Positions 16,213 through 23,827 of a DNA stretch of 38,466 nt are shown piece by piece. The notes below the pieces were generated by a model. The model had not been told where the DNA came from and searched no databases. It worked only from the letters and a program-made list of their open reading frames with translations. Source of the stretch: a virus; IMG/VR virus record IMGVR_UViG_3300044613_004774, positions 1 to 38,466 of that record, one strand, 5' to 3'. Made by a program: the position numbers and the translations under genes. Every line of letters begins with the position of its first letter. Position 1 is the stretch's first letter.

Positions 16213-19200
16213 TGGCAAAGACTAACATATTTATTGACGGAACACAAGCAGGGCAAACCCTCAAAATGATTGAAGGACAGGTGAAGAAATTAAACAATGA
16301 GATTCGCCAATTGCCTAGAAATTCTGATGCTTACAAGCAAAAGGTAAAAGAACTTGGTGAGGCTTCCGCAGCATTAAACAAGCACCGTTCCGATATCAAG
16401 GCAGTTTCCGATTCTTACCTTCCTGCGAAATCCAACCTCAAAAGCTTAATGGGTCAAATGTTGCCTTTCGCTGGTGTGGCTGGTGCTATCACTTTAGCAG
16501 CACAAGGGGTAACAACCGCTATTCAGTCTTGGTGGACTAACAACAAGGAAATGGAAAAATCCCTTTCTAGTTTGCGTTCAATTACGGGTGCTTCCGCTTC
16601 CGACATGGAATTTTACAAGGAACAAGCAAAAGAAATCGGAGTTGCCACAACGCTTTCAGCCACACAAGCGGTTGAAGCGTTCAAATTGATTGGTTCGGCA
16701 CGTCCTGACCTATTGAAAGACAAAGAAGCATTAGCACAAGTGACAAAAGAAGCGGTGATTTTAGCGGAAGCGGCAGAAATGGAATTGGCTCCAGCGGCAC
16801 AAGCTTTAGCATCCACCATGAACCAATTTAACCTTGGAGCGGAAGATTCATCACGAATTATAAACGCATTGGCCGCTGGTTCGGTTGAAGGTGCAGCCGA
16901 AATAAAGGATTTGACTGATACAATTGACAAAGCCGGAACAGTCATGAATTCTTACAATGTGTCCGTGGAAGAAGGCGTTGCACTCACTGAATTGTTATCT
17001 ACCAAAAATATTAAAGGTTCGGAAGCTGGTACGCAGTTACGTAACGTTTTACTTGCAATGTCAACGGTTAAGGCGTTGGATGATAAAGCAGTAAAAGAAC
17101 TTGAAAAGTTTGGCGTAAACATGGATTTTGTGATGGACACATCTAAGCCATTTAACGATCGATTGAAAGAAATGAGCAAAATATCAGGTGATCAAACTGC
17201 TTTACTTCGTGTTTTTGGAAAGGAAAATATTACAGTAGGTCAAACAATTTTGCAAAATGTTGACCAATTTGAGAAATTGACGGATGCAGTTACTGGAACG
17301 AACACAGCCTACGTGCAAGCCAAAATAAACAATGACAACTTGGATGGAGATTTAAAACAGCTATCAAGTGCATGGGAGGGCTTAACTTTATCCACAAGTG
17401 CTGCACAGTCTCCAATGCGTGGAATTGTGCAAATAGGAACGGAGGTTTTACGCTGGTTAACTAATGTAATTTCCTTATTAACCGAATGGGATGATTTAAA
17501 ATTTGAAGAATTATTGCTCGATTTCACTAAAGCCCTAACCTATCTTAATCCAGCTATGTTTCTTTTTGGCGATTCCTTACGTGAAGCCATTGACGAACAA
17601 CAACGCATGAACCGATTAACTCAGGAAGTGGTGAAAGGCATGAAATCGCAAGCGGATGAAGCGGCTACTTTGATTAAGGTGCTTGAAGCCAACAAAAAAG
17701 CGATGAAAGACAAATCGTTGACCGACATGGAATCCACCAAAATTTCAAAGGAAAATGAAACGATTATCGCAAAATTGAATGAAAAATATCCAGAACTAAC
17801 CAAAAATTACGATTTACAAACGGCATCTTCCAAAGAACTTTCGAAATTGCAAAAGGAAATTACCAATAATTTATTGGAACAATCTATTGCAGCTGTTCAA
17901 GCAACTGAAGCAGAAAGAATATTGGCTGAAATGGTTCAGTTAAGTATGTCAATTGCCAGTCAACGTGCCAAAGAACAGAATAGAATGGCAGCTACCAATT
18001 TCTTTTTTGACATATTCACTGATGACGCGGAAGATTTAGAAGAGCAATTGCGTAAATCACAAAATCAGCTGGAGAAATTACCAGAAACAATGAAAGATGT
18101 TACCAATCGAGTAAAAGGATTGAACATCAATTTTGGTGAAGCATTTGCCACACAAACATCTTTAATTGAAAAATCAGTTAACAAAATCAATCGATTGAAA
18201 CTGCAACAGACACAGTTCAAGGATTCTTTTTTCTCTAAATTTTTGGACAAGCAAATAAAAGCTGAGGAACAGATTTTGAAAGTGCTGAAAGCTCAAGCCG
18301 AAACAGAAAAAAAGAAATTCTTGGAAGAAGATAAAAAAGAGGCTAAAGAGGAAGAAAAAAAGGCAAAAGCGGAAGAAGCAAAAGCCAAAGCAGCCGAAAA
18401 AGCAAAGCAAGAATCAGATGCAGCAGCCCAAAAATGGGCAGAACTGAAAAAAACTTTGGATGATATTATTGCCACATCCGCCAAATTCAAAATTGATTTT
18501 GATTACGAAAAACAATTGGCAGAATTTACAGATGAATTCGCCAAAGAAATGTTTGTTTTCGAAAACGGCATCAAATCCAAGTATGAAAAAGAGATTGAAA
18601 ATGCACGAAGATTATCCACCGAAAAAGGAAAAATTGGCGAAGATGCCGCCAAAGAATTAGCCAATTTGGAATCCTTAATGACCGAGGAACTGGAATTTGG
18701 CAAAGAAAATATTCGCAAAAAATACCGTACAAAAGGTGAAGAAGAATTGGATGCCTATCAACAACGACAGCTTGAATTGGCAGAACAATATGAACGCTCA
18801 TTGATGGAAGTGAAAGTGGCGCGTGCCTATGCTACATTTGAATCAATTAACAAAAATGACATCAAAGCCCGAAAACAGGCTAATGAGCAATTGAAACAAG
18901 TGCTTATTGAACAGTTGGAATTTGAATCCAAAGAAAAATCAAAAGCACTTAACAAACAGCTCAAAGAAGGATTGATTACTGAAAAGGAATATGACCTTTT
19001 GAAGGAAGAAAATGAGCGCACATTAGCTGAAAAAATAGCGAAAATCCACCAAAACAATCAAGATGAAATGTTGCGATTATTCCAGGAACGATTCCAAAAA
19101 ATTATTGAAGGATTTTCACAGGTGGTGGACAACGCACGTAGAATTGCTGATGCTTATTTCAACATCCAAAAAAATAACATTGACCGTGACCGAAATTATG

Positions 19201-19907
19201 CCATTCAAAGTGAGCAGGAAAAACTGAATCAAGGCATCATTTCCCGTGAGGAATTTGAATTGAAAAAACAATCTATTCAAGCCGAAAGCGATAAAAAAGC
19301 TCACGAAATGGAAGTTGAGCGTGCAAAAATGGCAAAGGCTTTCGCTGTTTTCCAAATAGCACTTTCAACTGCTGAAGCTGTGGCAAAAGCGGTGGCGGCA
19401 TCACCCGTAACTTTTGGTTTACCCTTTTCTGCATTTGCCGTCACCACTGGAATTGCGCAAACAGCATTGGCACTTTCAGAACCTATGCCACAATTCATGG
19501 ATGGAGGTTTCCGAAATGTAGTAGGAGCGGATGATGGAAAGACTTACAAAGCCCGTCAAGTTTCGCCACTCAAAGGAGGAATGACACCTTCACAACCATC
19601 ATTTGCGCTGTTTTCAGAGAAAGGTCCCGAATATTTTGTACCAAATCATTTATTACAAGATGCTAGAGTGGCGAACCACGTTAACGCGATTGAAGCCATT
19701 CGCACCAATCAAATGGGCGGTACTGCACCCGGTTCGATGCCAGCAGGAAGCATGAGTGATTCGCAATTATTGGCGATGCTGTCTGCCAACGTTCAATTAA
19801 TGACGGCACTTAACGCCAAAATTCCTAACATGGGCGTAACCATTGGCGACAAACAAATTGATGATCTTTCCGTTCGTACCAATGAATTGAACAGTTTCAA
19901 GGCATAA
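16212..19907 (+). CDS. Tail tape measure protein
   Basis: At 1231 aa this sets tail length and would predict a tail of roughly 180 nm if about 1.5 Angstrom per residue applies. Residues about 110-400 match the TP901/PhageMin tail core (MEKSLSSLRSITGASASDM, VEAFKLIGSA, LAPAAQALASTMNQFNLG, EGVALTELLSTKNIKGSEAG). There is a hydrophobic stretch near residues 78-105 (FAGVAGAITLAAQGV) and another near 1070-1100 (TFGLPFSAFAVTTGIAQTAL). Long coiled coils lie between, including a Lys/Glu/Ala-rich helix at about 700-740. The C-terminus is Gly/Met-rich. Long tape measure plus the rest implies siphovirus morphology. It ends just before a bidirectional terminator. Confidence 0.92.
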   Translation: MAKTNIFIDGTQAGQTLKMIEGQVKKLNNEIRQLPRNSDAYKQKVKELGEASAALNKHRSDIKAVSDSYLPAKSNLKSLMGQMLPFAGVAGAITLAAQGVTTAIQSWWTNNKEMEKSLSSLRSITGASASDMEFYKEQAKEIGVATTLSATQAVEAFKLIGSARPDLLKDKEALAQVTKEAVILAEAAEMELAPAAQALASTMNQFNLGAEDSSRIINALAAGSVEGAAEIKDLTDTIDKAGTVMNSYNVSVEEGVALTELLSTKNIKGSEAGTQLRNVLLAMSTVKALDDKAVKELEKFGVNMDFVMDTSKPFNDRLKEMSKISGDQTALLRVFGKENITVGQTILQNVDQFEKLTDAVTGTNTAYVQAKINNDNLDGDLKQLSSAWEGLTLSTSAAQSPMRGIVQIGTEVLRWLTNVISLLTEWDDLKFEELLLDFTKALTYLNPAMFLFGDSLREAIDEQQRMNRLTQEVVKGMKSQADEAATLIKVLEANKKAMKDKSLTDMESTKISKENETIIAKLNEKYPELTKNYDLQTASSKELSKLQKEITNNLLEQSIAAVQATEAERILAEMVQLSMSIASQRAKEQNRMAATNFFFDIFTDDAEDLEEQLRKSQNQLEKLPETMKDVTNRVKGLNINFGEAFATQTSLIEKSVNKINRLKLQQTQFKDSFFSKFLDKQIKAEEQILKVLKAQAETEKKKFLEEDKKEAKEEEKKAKAEEAKAKAAEKAKQESDAAAQKWAELKKTLDDIIATSAKFKIDFDYEKQLAEFTDEFAKEMFVFENGIKSKYEKEIENARRLSTEKGKIGEDAAKELANLESLMTEELEFGKENIRKKYRTKGEEELDAYQQRQLELAEQYERSLMEVKVARAYATFESINKNDIKARKQANEQLKQVLIEQLEFESKEKSKALNKQLKEGLITEKEYDLLKEENERTLAEKIAKIHQNNQDEMLRLFQERFQKIIEGFSQVVDNARRIADAYFNIQKNNIDRDRNYAIQSEQEKLNQGIISREEFELKKQSIQAESDKKAHEMEVERAKMAKAFAVFQIALSTAEAVAKAVAASPVTFGLPFSAFAVTTGIAQTALALSEPMPQFMDGGFRNVVGADDGKTYKARQVSPLKGGMTPSQPSFALFSEKGPEYFVPNHLLQDARVANHVNAIEAIRTNQMGGTAPGSMPAGSMSDSQLLAMLSANVQLMTALNAKIPNMGVTIGDKQIDDLSVRTNELNSFKA

Positions 19908-19940
19908 AAAAAGCCACTGACTAGGTGGCTTTGTGTTTTT
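19908..19940. terminator. Bidirectional terminator between convergent operons
   Basis: AAAGCCAC (19910-19917) and GTGGCTTT (19925-19932) form an 8-bp stem with loop TGACTAG. T-runs on both sides (TTTTTTTT at about 19936 on plus, T7 on minus) allow termination of both the tape measure transcript and the replication-side transcript whose last gene stops at 19957. Confidence 0.85.
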
Positions 19941-19950
19941 TTTGGTTGCT

Positions 19951-19969
19951 AATCCGCTATTCTGCTATT
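19951..19969. repeat. Outlying copy of the CCGCTATT tandem repeat
   Basis: AATCCGCTATTCTGCTATT here matches 18 of 19 bases with 7242-7260 in the repeat cluster. It spans the TAG stop of the 108-aa gene. A long-range second site like this would fit an operator or loop partner for the protein that binds the 7.1-7.4 kb cluster. Confidence 0.6.
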
Positions 19970-20283
19970 GCACTTGGAATCTTCTTGATGTCTTTTTGCG
20001 CCAATCCAAACTGCTGAATTATCCAATCTCTGAAAGAACGCTGGATATATACTTGTTGCTCCATGAGATCAATTCGTTTCTTTTTATCTTTTTCAGAATT
20101 AATCATTACGTTATCCAGTTCACGAATTAAATCGGTCAATTCATTTACAATTTTCTCAGCTTCTTTCGGAATTGAAATATCTTCGAAGAAATCAGCAACC
20201 GTAGGCAACACACAACAAGTAACCAACATTTTTGCGTTCATAGATCGCATTTCTTGTGCGTTCATTTCGTTTAGTGGTTTCAT
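19957..20283 (-). CDS. Unknown small protein, last gene of the replication-side operon
   Basis: The ATG at 20283 (MKPLNEMNAQEM) begins one base after the TAG stop of the upstream gene and gives 108 aa; an ORF extension of four residues is overlapped by that gene. Helical, with two Cys (TCCVLPTVADFFED) and a basic C-terminal half (KDKKKRIDLMEQQ). No family recognised. TAG stop, showing amber is a normal stop in this genome. Confidence 0.65.
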   Translation of the reverse strand: MKPLNEMNAQEMRSMNAKMLVTCCVLPTVADFFEDISIPKEAEKIVNELTDLIRELDNVMINSEKDKKKRIDLMEQQVYIQRSFRDWIIQQFGLAQKDIKKIPSAIAE

Positions 20284-20284
20284 A

Positions 20285-20956
20285 CTAATCCTCAAATTCG
20301 TGAATAATTTTATAATTCAAATACCTTGCAATTTGCGCTTCGATTTGTGCGCCTTGGCTATTTCTCCAGCCTTTCATTAAGAAAATAGCTTCACAGTTCA
20401 TCAATTCTTTGATGTCTTCTCGCATGTAGGATTCCCAAGATTTATCGTGTTCATGTGGCAAATCAACTGGTGAAATCGGAATGTATGCCTCATTTAAGGA
20501 AACTACGGTTTTTTTGGCATTCTCAAAATCTTGCATGTAATTTTGATTGGAAGAAATAGCACCAGAAATGTAAACCTTAATTCTTCTTTCGTCAATGATT
20601 TCGCCGTACAAACGCGAGCAATCAGCACAAATTTGAAATTTTGATGCAAGGCTTTGATTATAACCTTCCAATGCGTTTTGCATGTTGGCCATGTGGTGGT
20701 AAACAGTAGCGTGGTCAACGCCAAACAATTCTCCCACTTCACGCGAATTCATGCCACAACAAACCATCCATACAATGCCACAAATACGCCACTCTAACAA
20801 TTCATTTTTCCTAGATTTACTTAACAAATCCTCCTTAGTGAAAGGAGATGAAAAAAAGAAATGCTTTGGATGATAATGTTTGCATTTCAGATTGGATTTG
20901 AAGAAAGCTCTGTAATCTTCAATCTTACTTTTCAGGGAAACAGTATTTTTTTTCAT
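20285..20956 (-). CDS. Fusion of DnaA-domain-IV-like HTH with DUF4406 nucleotide-processing domain
   Basis: Residues about 50-95 (CCGMNSREVGELFGVDHATV, then YHHM) follow the DnaA domain IV pattern: helix, small turn, EIGxxFG(G)xDHxTVxHA. Residues about 126-218 match DUF4406/nucleoside 2-deoxyribosyltransferase-like proteins: KVYISGAISSNQNYM at the start, the MNCEAIFLMKGWRNSQGAQI segment with the GW.xS.GAxxE pattern, and RYLNYKII at the end. A Cys pair (CADC, 110-113) lies in the linker. Such HTHs bind DnaA-box-like DNA; DUF4406 proteins are thought to act on nucleotides. The gene starts 2 bases after the 169-aa gene and ends 1 base before the next start. I do not know a characterised protein with this arrangement. 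Confidence 0.75.
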   Translation of the reverse strand: MKKNTVSLKSKIEDYRAFFKSNLKCKHYHPKHFFFSSPFTKEDLLSKSRKNELLEWRICGIVWMVCCGMNSREVGELFGVDHATVYHHMANMQNALEGYNQSLASKFQICADCSRLYGEIIDERRIKVYISGAISSNQNYMQDFENAKKTVVSLNEAYIPISPVDLPHEHDKSWESYMREDIKELMNCEAIFLMKGWRNSQGAQIEAQIARYLNYKIIHEFED

Positions 20957-20958
20957 GG

Positions 20959-21468
20959 TTACGATTTGTTAGATAATTTTTGAGATAAAAAAACAGTGAC
21001 TAGGTATTCTTTTATTTTTCGGATGTTAGCAATATCCGGAGTTTCAGAAACGTCATTCATAAGTTTGATTTGTGCCAAATTCATTTGAATTAACTCCGAA
21101 AAACAGCCATTCAACTGCTCAATCAATTCTTTGTTGGAAATGGAAATTGAAGGTGTTTTCACCTTGTATTTTTCAATGATTTCACGAATGGCAGTGCGCA
21201 GTTCCGCTTCATTTTGCATTGATTTGGTAAGCGTCAAAGATTGGTTTTTTAATTGCAATTCCTTTTCCTTTAATTGATTAGAAAGATAATTAATTGATTT
21301 TAAGTTGATTTCATTTTGATGGTTCGAATTCCGCACCTTTATTTTCAACTGATGGTTATCTTCGCGAAGGTCTTCAATGGTCATAAAACTGTTTCGGCTA
21401 CCCTTTTTCTCCGCTTTTTCAAGCTCTTTATCCCAATTTTTTTGGGTAATTAATTTTAATCCAAACAT
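20959..21468 (-). CDS. Coiled-coil protein, unknown
   Basis: A 169-aa protein with a long coiled coil (about residues 25-100: DLREDNHQLKIKVRNSNHQ, LSNQLKEKELQLKNQS) and a helical C-terminus (NKELIEQLNGCFSELIQMNL). It starts five bases after the 50-aa gene. There are no enzymatic motifs. Similar coiled-coil proteins in phages can be replication or recombination accessory factors, but the sequence does not say which. Confidence 0.65.
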   Translation of the reverse strand: MFGLKLITQKNWDKELEKAEKKGSRNSFMTIEDLREDNHQLKIKVRNSNHQNEINLKSINYLSNQLKEKELQLKNQSLTLTKSMQNEAELRTAIREIIEKYKVKTPSISISNKELIEQLNGCFSELIQMNLAQIKLMNDVSETPDIANIRKIKEYLVTVFLSQKLSNKS

Positions 21469-21473
21469 AGGTT

Positions 21474-21626
21474 CTATTTTTCGTAAACGTTAACTGATTT
21501 GATAAACGCCTTCACCTTTGAAAGCTCTGATTTGGTGACTTTAGAAGTGAGAACAACAGCATCTTTAACTTTTGACCTGCCCGAATTTTGACGTGCGCCA
21601 CCGCTTGCACCTTTTTTTCCTGCCAT
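21474..21626 (-). CDS. Small basic protein (50 aa)
   Basis: Starts ATG at 21626, overlapping the upstream TAA stop by one base (TAATG), and ends in TAG at 21474-21476. The N-terminus MAGKKGASGGARQNSGRSK has the Gly/Arg-rich GARxNSGR pattern common at the start of phage DNA-binding proteins, followed by a short helical part (TKSELSKVKAFIKSVN). It probably binds DNA, but this is inference from composition. Confidence 0.6.
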   Translation of the reverse strand: MAGKKGASGGARQNSGRSKVKDAVVLTSKVTKSELSKVKAFIKSVNVYEK

Positions 21627-22192
21627 TATATTGGTTTTTCAATTCGTTCAAATTCTATTACCCAAACCCAAGGATTTTCGTTCCATGATTTTTCACCGTT
21701 GATGGATTGCCATAAATCTGAGAACCATTCGCGAACATTTAATAGGTATATACTACCCTCTTTTATCGCGTCTTCCTCCGAAATCTCCTGCAAACGCTCA
21801 ACTCTTACGTTGGTAATTTCCAGCCAAATCCTCGCGGCTGCTTTCGGCATGTAGATTGAAGGTTTCCACTTTTCTCCACTGGCGAAATTTACATGAAAAT
21901 TCGGATGGTCAGCTTTGTAAATGTAGTTAGGCGTTTTATCTGTTGAATTGAAATTCAAATACGTCTCCCGAACCCAAAGCACGTCACCAACTTCACCAAA
22001 TGGAAACTTGTGTAGAGATTCTATTTTTGTGCCTCTTCCAAATGCCACTTGAATGTATTCTGGTAGTTTCCATCCAAAAAAATTTAGCTCTTTTTTCGGA
22101 TGTGGCTTCACCACTCGTCTTGTTTGCGTCTTACGTCCCGCAAGAATCGCTTGCACCATTTCGGTGCTGAATAAAATCGGTCTTTCTTTCAT
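21626..22192 (-). CDS. Phage ASCH-domain-like protein
   Basis: This 188-aa protein is a clear member of a widespread phage family: RPILFSTEMVQAILAGRKTQ then TRRVVK at the start, GDVLWVRETYLNF in the middle, MPKAAARIWLEITNVRVERL then QEISEEDAIKEG, and NENPWVWVIEFERI at the end. These segments match the ASCH-type fold (PUA-like, often RNA or nucleic-acid binding). The molecular function is not established; annotated variously as ASCH or morphogenesis-related protein. Located in the replication-side operon between the 78-aa and 50-aa genes. Confidence 0.8.
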   Translation of the reverse strand: MKERPILFSTEMVQAILAGRKTQTRRVVKPHPKKELNFFGWKLPEYIQVAFGRGTKIESLHKFPFGEVGDVLWVRETYLNFNSTDKTPNYIYKADHPNFHVNFASGEKWKPSIYMPKAAARIWLEITNVRVERLQEISEEDAIKEGSIYLLNVREWFSDLWQSINGEKSWNENPWVWVIEFERIEKPI

Positions 22193-22195
22193 GGC

Positions 22196-22432
22196 CTAAG
22201 AATTTATCGCAATTAAAAGTGCTTCTACAGCTTCTTGAAGGCTGTAACATCTGTAAGAGGGCTTTTTGGGTTGTTCCAAAACAAACATTTTGAGACGAGG
22301 GTAAGCATACATGGAAATAAGTGTAGCATCAGTTTCTTGATTTTTGGCTAGGATTACTTCGCCATTAAAATGAAACGCCTCTCGTTTCATCCGATCATTT
22401 GCCATAATGGCAATTACTTCTAAATTATTCAT
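22196..22432 (-). CDS. Unknown small protein (78 aa)
   Basis: A 78-aa protein beginning MNNLEVIAIMANDRMKREA and ending SLQEAVEALLIAINS. No domain recognised. It sits downstream of a terminator, with the A-rich start context AATTTTTAACCATG-like shared by several genes of this genome (see findings), and 3 bases upstream of the ASCH-like gene, so they are probably co-expressed. Confidence 0.6.
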   Translation of the reverse strand: MNNLEVIAIMANDRMKREAFHFNGEVILAKNQETDATLISMYAYPRLKMFVLEQPKKPSYRCYSLQEAVEALLIAINS

Positions 22433-22461
22433 GGTTAAAAATTTACGTGTTTTATAAAAGA

Positions 22462-22502
22462 AACCCCACCAGCACTTTGCCGATTTAATGCGGATGGGGT
22501 TA
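22462..22502 (-). terminator. Terminator after the 98-aa gene
   Basis: On the minus strand AACCCCA (22501-22495) pairs with TGGGGTT (22468-22462), enclosing a shorter GCA/TGC stem, followed by TCTTTT. It follows the stop at 22520 by about 20 bases. The GC-rich stem stands out in AT-rich DNA. Confidence 0.65.
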
Positions 22503-22519
22503 GACTTACCAGAGCTTGA

Positions 22520-22816
22520 TTAAATATTATAATCTGAAAGCATTATTATTTGTTTAGAACATCCAAACATACCTCTTATTTTTTCTTCAAAAGTTGTGAA
22601 TATGCTCATTTGTAAATCTGAAAAATACATAGCAAAATAGTTGAATTTTAAATGATTTTCTGCGTGTAAATCAATCATGCTTGCAATTTCAGATTCTAAA
22701 TCATTTAATTCTTTAAAACCAAAAGATTCAATAGATTTTTGAATTTGATTTTCTGATGCAAAATAATAGATAGATTTTACTAAATCTTTTGCTAATTCTA
22801 ATGATGTTGTTTTCAT
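22520..22816 (-). CDS. Unknown small protein (98 aa)
   Basis: 98 aa, acidic and helical (MKTTSLELAKDLVKSIYYF, ESFGFKELNDLESEIASMID), with a possible short aromatic segment (YFAMYFSDLQMSIFT). No family recognised. It has its own promoter (TACATTTG at 22842-22849) with the same leader as the 98-aa gene at 26863, so both are likely expressed together. Encoded alone between that promoter and a terminator. Confidence 0.6.
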   Translation of the reverse strand: MKTTSLELAKDLVKSIYYFASENQIQKSIESFGFKELNDLESEIASMIDLHAENHLKFNYFAMYFSDLQMSIFTTFEEKIRGMFGCSKQIIMLSDYNI

Positions 22817-22907
22817 AGCGTTTATCTTTTTTTTGTTGAGACAAATGTAAGCCGTTTATTTGAATTAATAGTATTTATTTCAAATAAAAATGAAAATAAT
22901 TTTTAAA
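22811..22907. repeat. Direct repeat (copy 1), about 97 bases
   Basis: This segment matches 26858-26953 nearly base for base in its outer parts: CATAGCGTTTATCTTTTTTT, then GTTGAGACAAATGTAAGCC, the TTGAATTAA part and TTTCAAATAAAAATGAAAAT. The middle spacer is the divergent part. The two copies bracket the 98-aa, 109-aa, helicase, IbrA, GNAT and IbrB genes. Confidence 0.8.
22842..22887 (-). promoter_or_regulatory. Promoter with palindromic element (copy 1)
   Basis: The minus-strand -7 box TACATTTG is at 22849-22842. Upstream, arms TTATTTGAA (22856-22864) and TTCAAATAA (22879-22887) form a perfect 9-bp inverted repeat with a 14-base spacer. No TTG box was found at 17-23 bases, so activation through the palindrome is possible. 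The arms lie 6 bases from the -7 box. Confidence 0.6.
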
Positions 22908-22928
22908 ATGTTGAAAATCAAAGAGTAT

Positions 22929-23426
22929 TCATCCATTTTTTTTTGAATCAAATTGCCAAGAATTAGAATATTCAACATTTTTAAAAATAGAAGCTATCCC
23001 TGAGTTTTGTTTTAATCTCAAAACTTCATCAGCATCCATGCCTAAATTTTTTGCAATTTCAGCATCAGAACATCCTTGAATAATTAAATCTTTAACTATT
23101 TGACTCATAGCATCAATTTGGTGAGTTCCTTTTGCTCTATTAAATCTAATCGTGCAATTCATTAGCTCACTTATTGGTTCATCCAAAATTATAGCTGGAA
23201 CATAGGGCATTTTTAATTTTTTTGCTAATAAATGTCTATGAAAACCATCCACTATCATGTGATTATATTCATCTTTTTTTATCACAATTAAAGGAAAACA
23301 AAATCCACTTTTTCTTATGGATATTTCCAATAAATCCATTTCTGGCTTCATTACTTTATTCGGATTCCAAGGATTAGGTATTAATGATCTTGTTTCAATT
23401 AATACAGGTATTTTAATTTCTATCAT
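22929..23426 (-). CDS. ParB/sulfiredoxin-fold protein, IbrB-like
   Basis: This 165-aa protein carries a ParB N-terminal-like fold. NPWNPNKVMKPEMDLLEISI (about 18-37), the ligand-binding motif VDGFHRHLLAKKL (59-71; compare the DGxHR motif) and a helical tail with a helix-turn-helix (CSDAEIAKNLGMDADEVLRL, about 118-137) are visible. It overlaps the GNAT gene by 4 bases (ATGA) and follows it in the operon. IbrB proteins occur with IbrA PP-loop proteins. In E. coli the IbrAB pair activates expression of other prophage genes; the chemistry is unknown to me. The ParB fold can carry a CTP or nucleotide-binding activity. Confidence 0.75.
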   Translation of the reverse strand: MIEIKIPVLIETRSLIPNPWNPNKVMKPEMDLLEISIRKSGFCFPLIVIKKDEYNHMIVDGFHRHLLAKKLKMPYVPAIILDEPISELMNCTIRFNRAKGTHQIDAMSQIVKDLIIQGCSDAEIAKNLGMDADEVLRLKQNSGIASIFKNVEYSNSWQFDSKKNG

Positions 23427-23827
23427 AGCTTAAATTTTGTGTACTTACCTCTTTTGCCATTTTCTTTAAATCCATAGTTTTTATAACGTTCTATTTGTAT
23501 GGAATTATCAGTTATAACTCTTATTTCTTTTTGCAATGATTTGGCAAAAGATAGTCTAGCATCAAATAATTGTTTAGAATAACCATTGCCTCTATACTCT
23601 TTTAATACATAAAAGTTATCAAAATATAAATGTGTTTTTTCTTGTATTATAGAGCAAAACCCAATCACATTATTTTGTTGCCTTAATACAAACCAAATAG
23701 CATTTTCCTTAGTATAGAATTGCCAACCACCCATTTCAAAAGCGTATTTTCTGTAGGCAAAATATTCACCCATGATACACCAAAAGTCATTTTCATGATT
23801 TTGATACACTATAATTCTTGATTCCAT
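23423..23827 (-). CDS. GNAT-family N-acetyltransferase
   Basis: 134 aa with the GNAT acetyl-CoA-binding signature: DNFYVLKEYRGNGYSKQLFD (70-89), including the R-G-N-G-Y pyrophosphate loop, and the C-terminal strand-turn NSIQIERYKNYGFKENGKRG seen after helix 4. The substrate is not evident. It lies in the middle of the IbrA/IbrB cassette, overlapping IbrA by 19 bases and IbrB by 4, so it is probably part of that system rather than an isolated enzyme. A DNA- or protein-directed acyltransferase in a modification pathway is possible. Confidence 0.8.
   Translation of the reverse strand: MESRIIVYQNHENDFWCIMGEYFAYRKYAFEMGGWQFYTKENAIWFVLRQQNNVIGFCSIIQEKTHLYFDNFYVLKEYRGNGYSKQLFDARLSFAKSLQKEIRVITDNSIQIERYKNYGFKENGKRGKYTKFKL

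Noticed and set aside
18174-18410. Minus-strand cysteine/phenylalanine-rich frame within the tape measure
   Set aside because: Antisense shadow of the Lys/Glu-rich coiled-coil coding stretch; Phe/Leu codons arise from AAG/AAA and GAA on the other strand.
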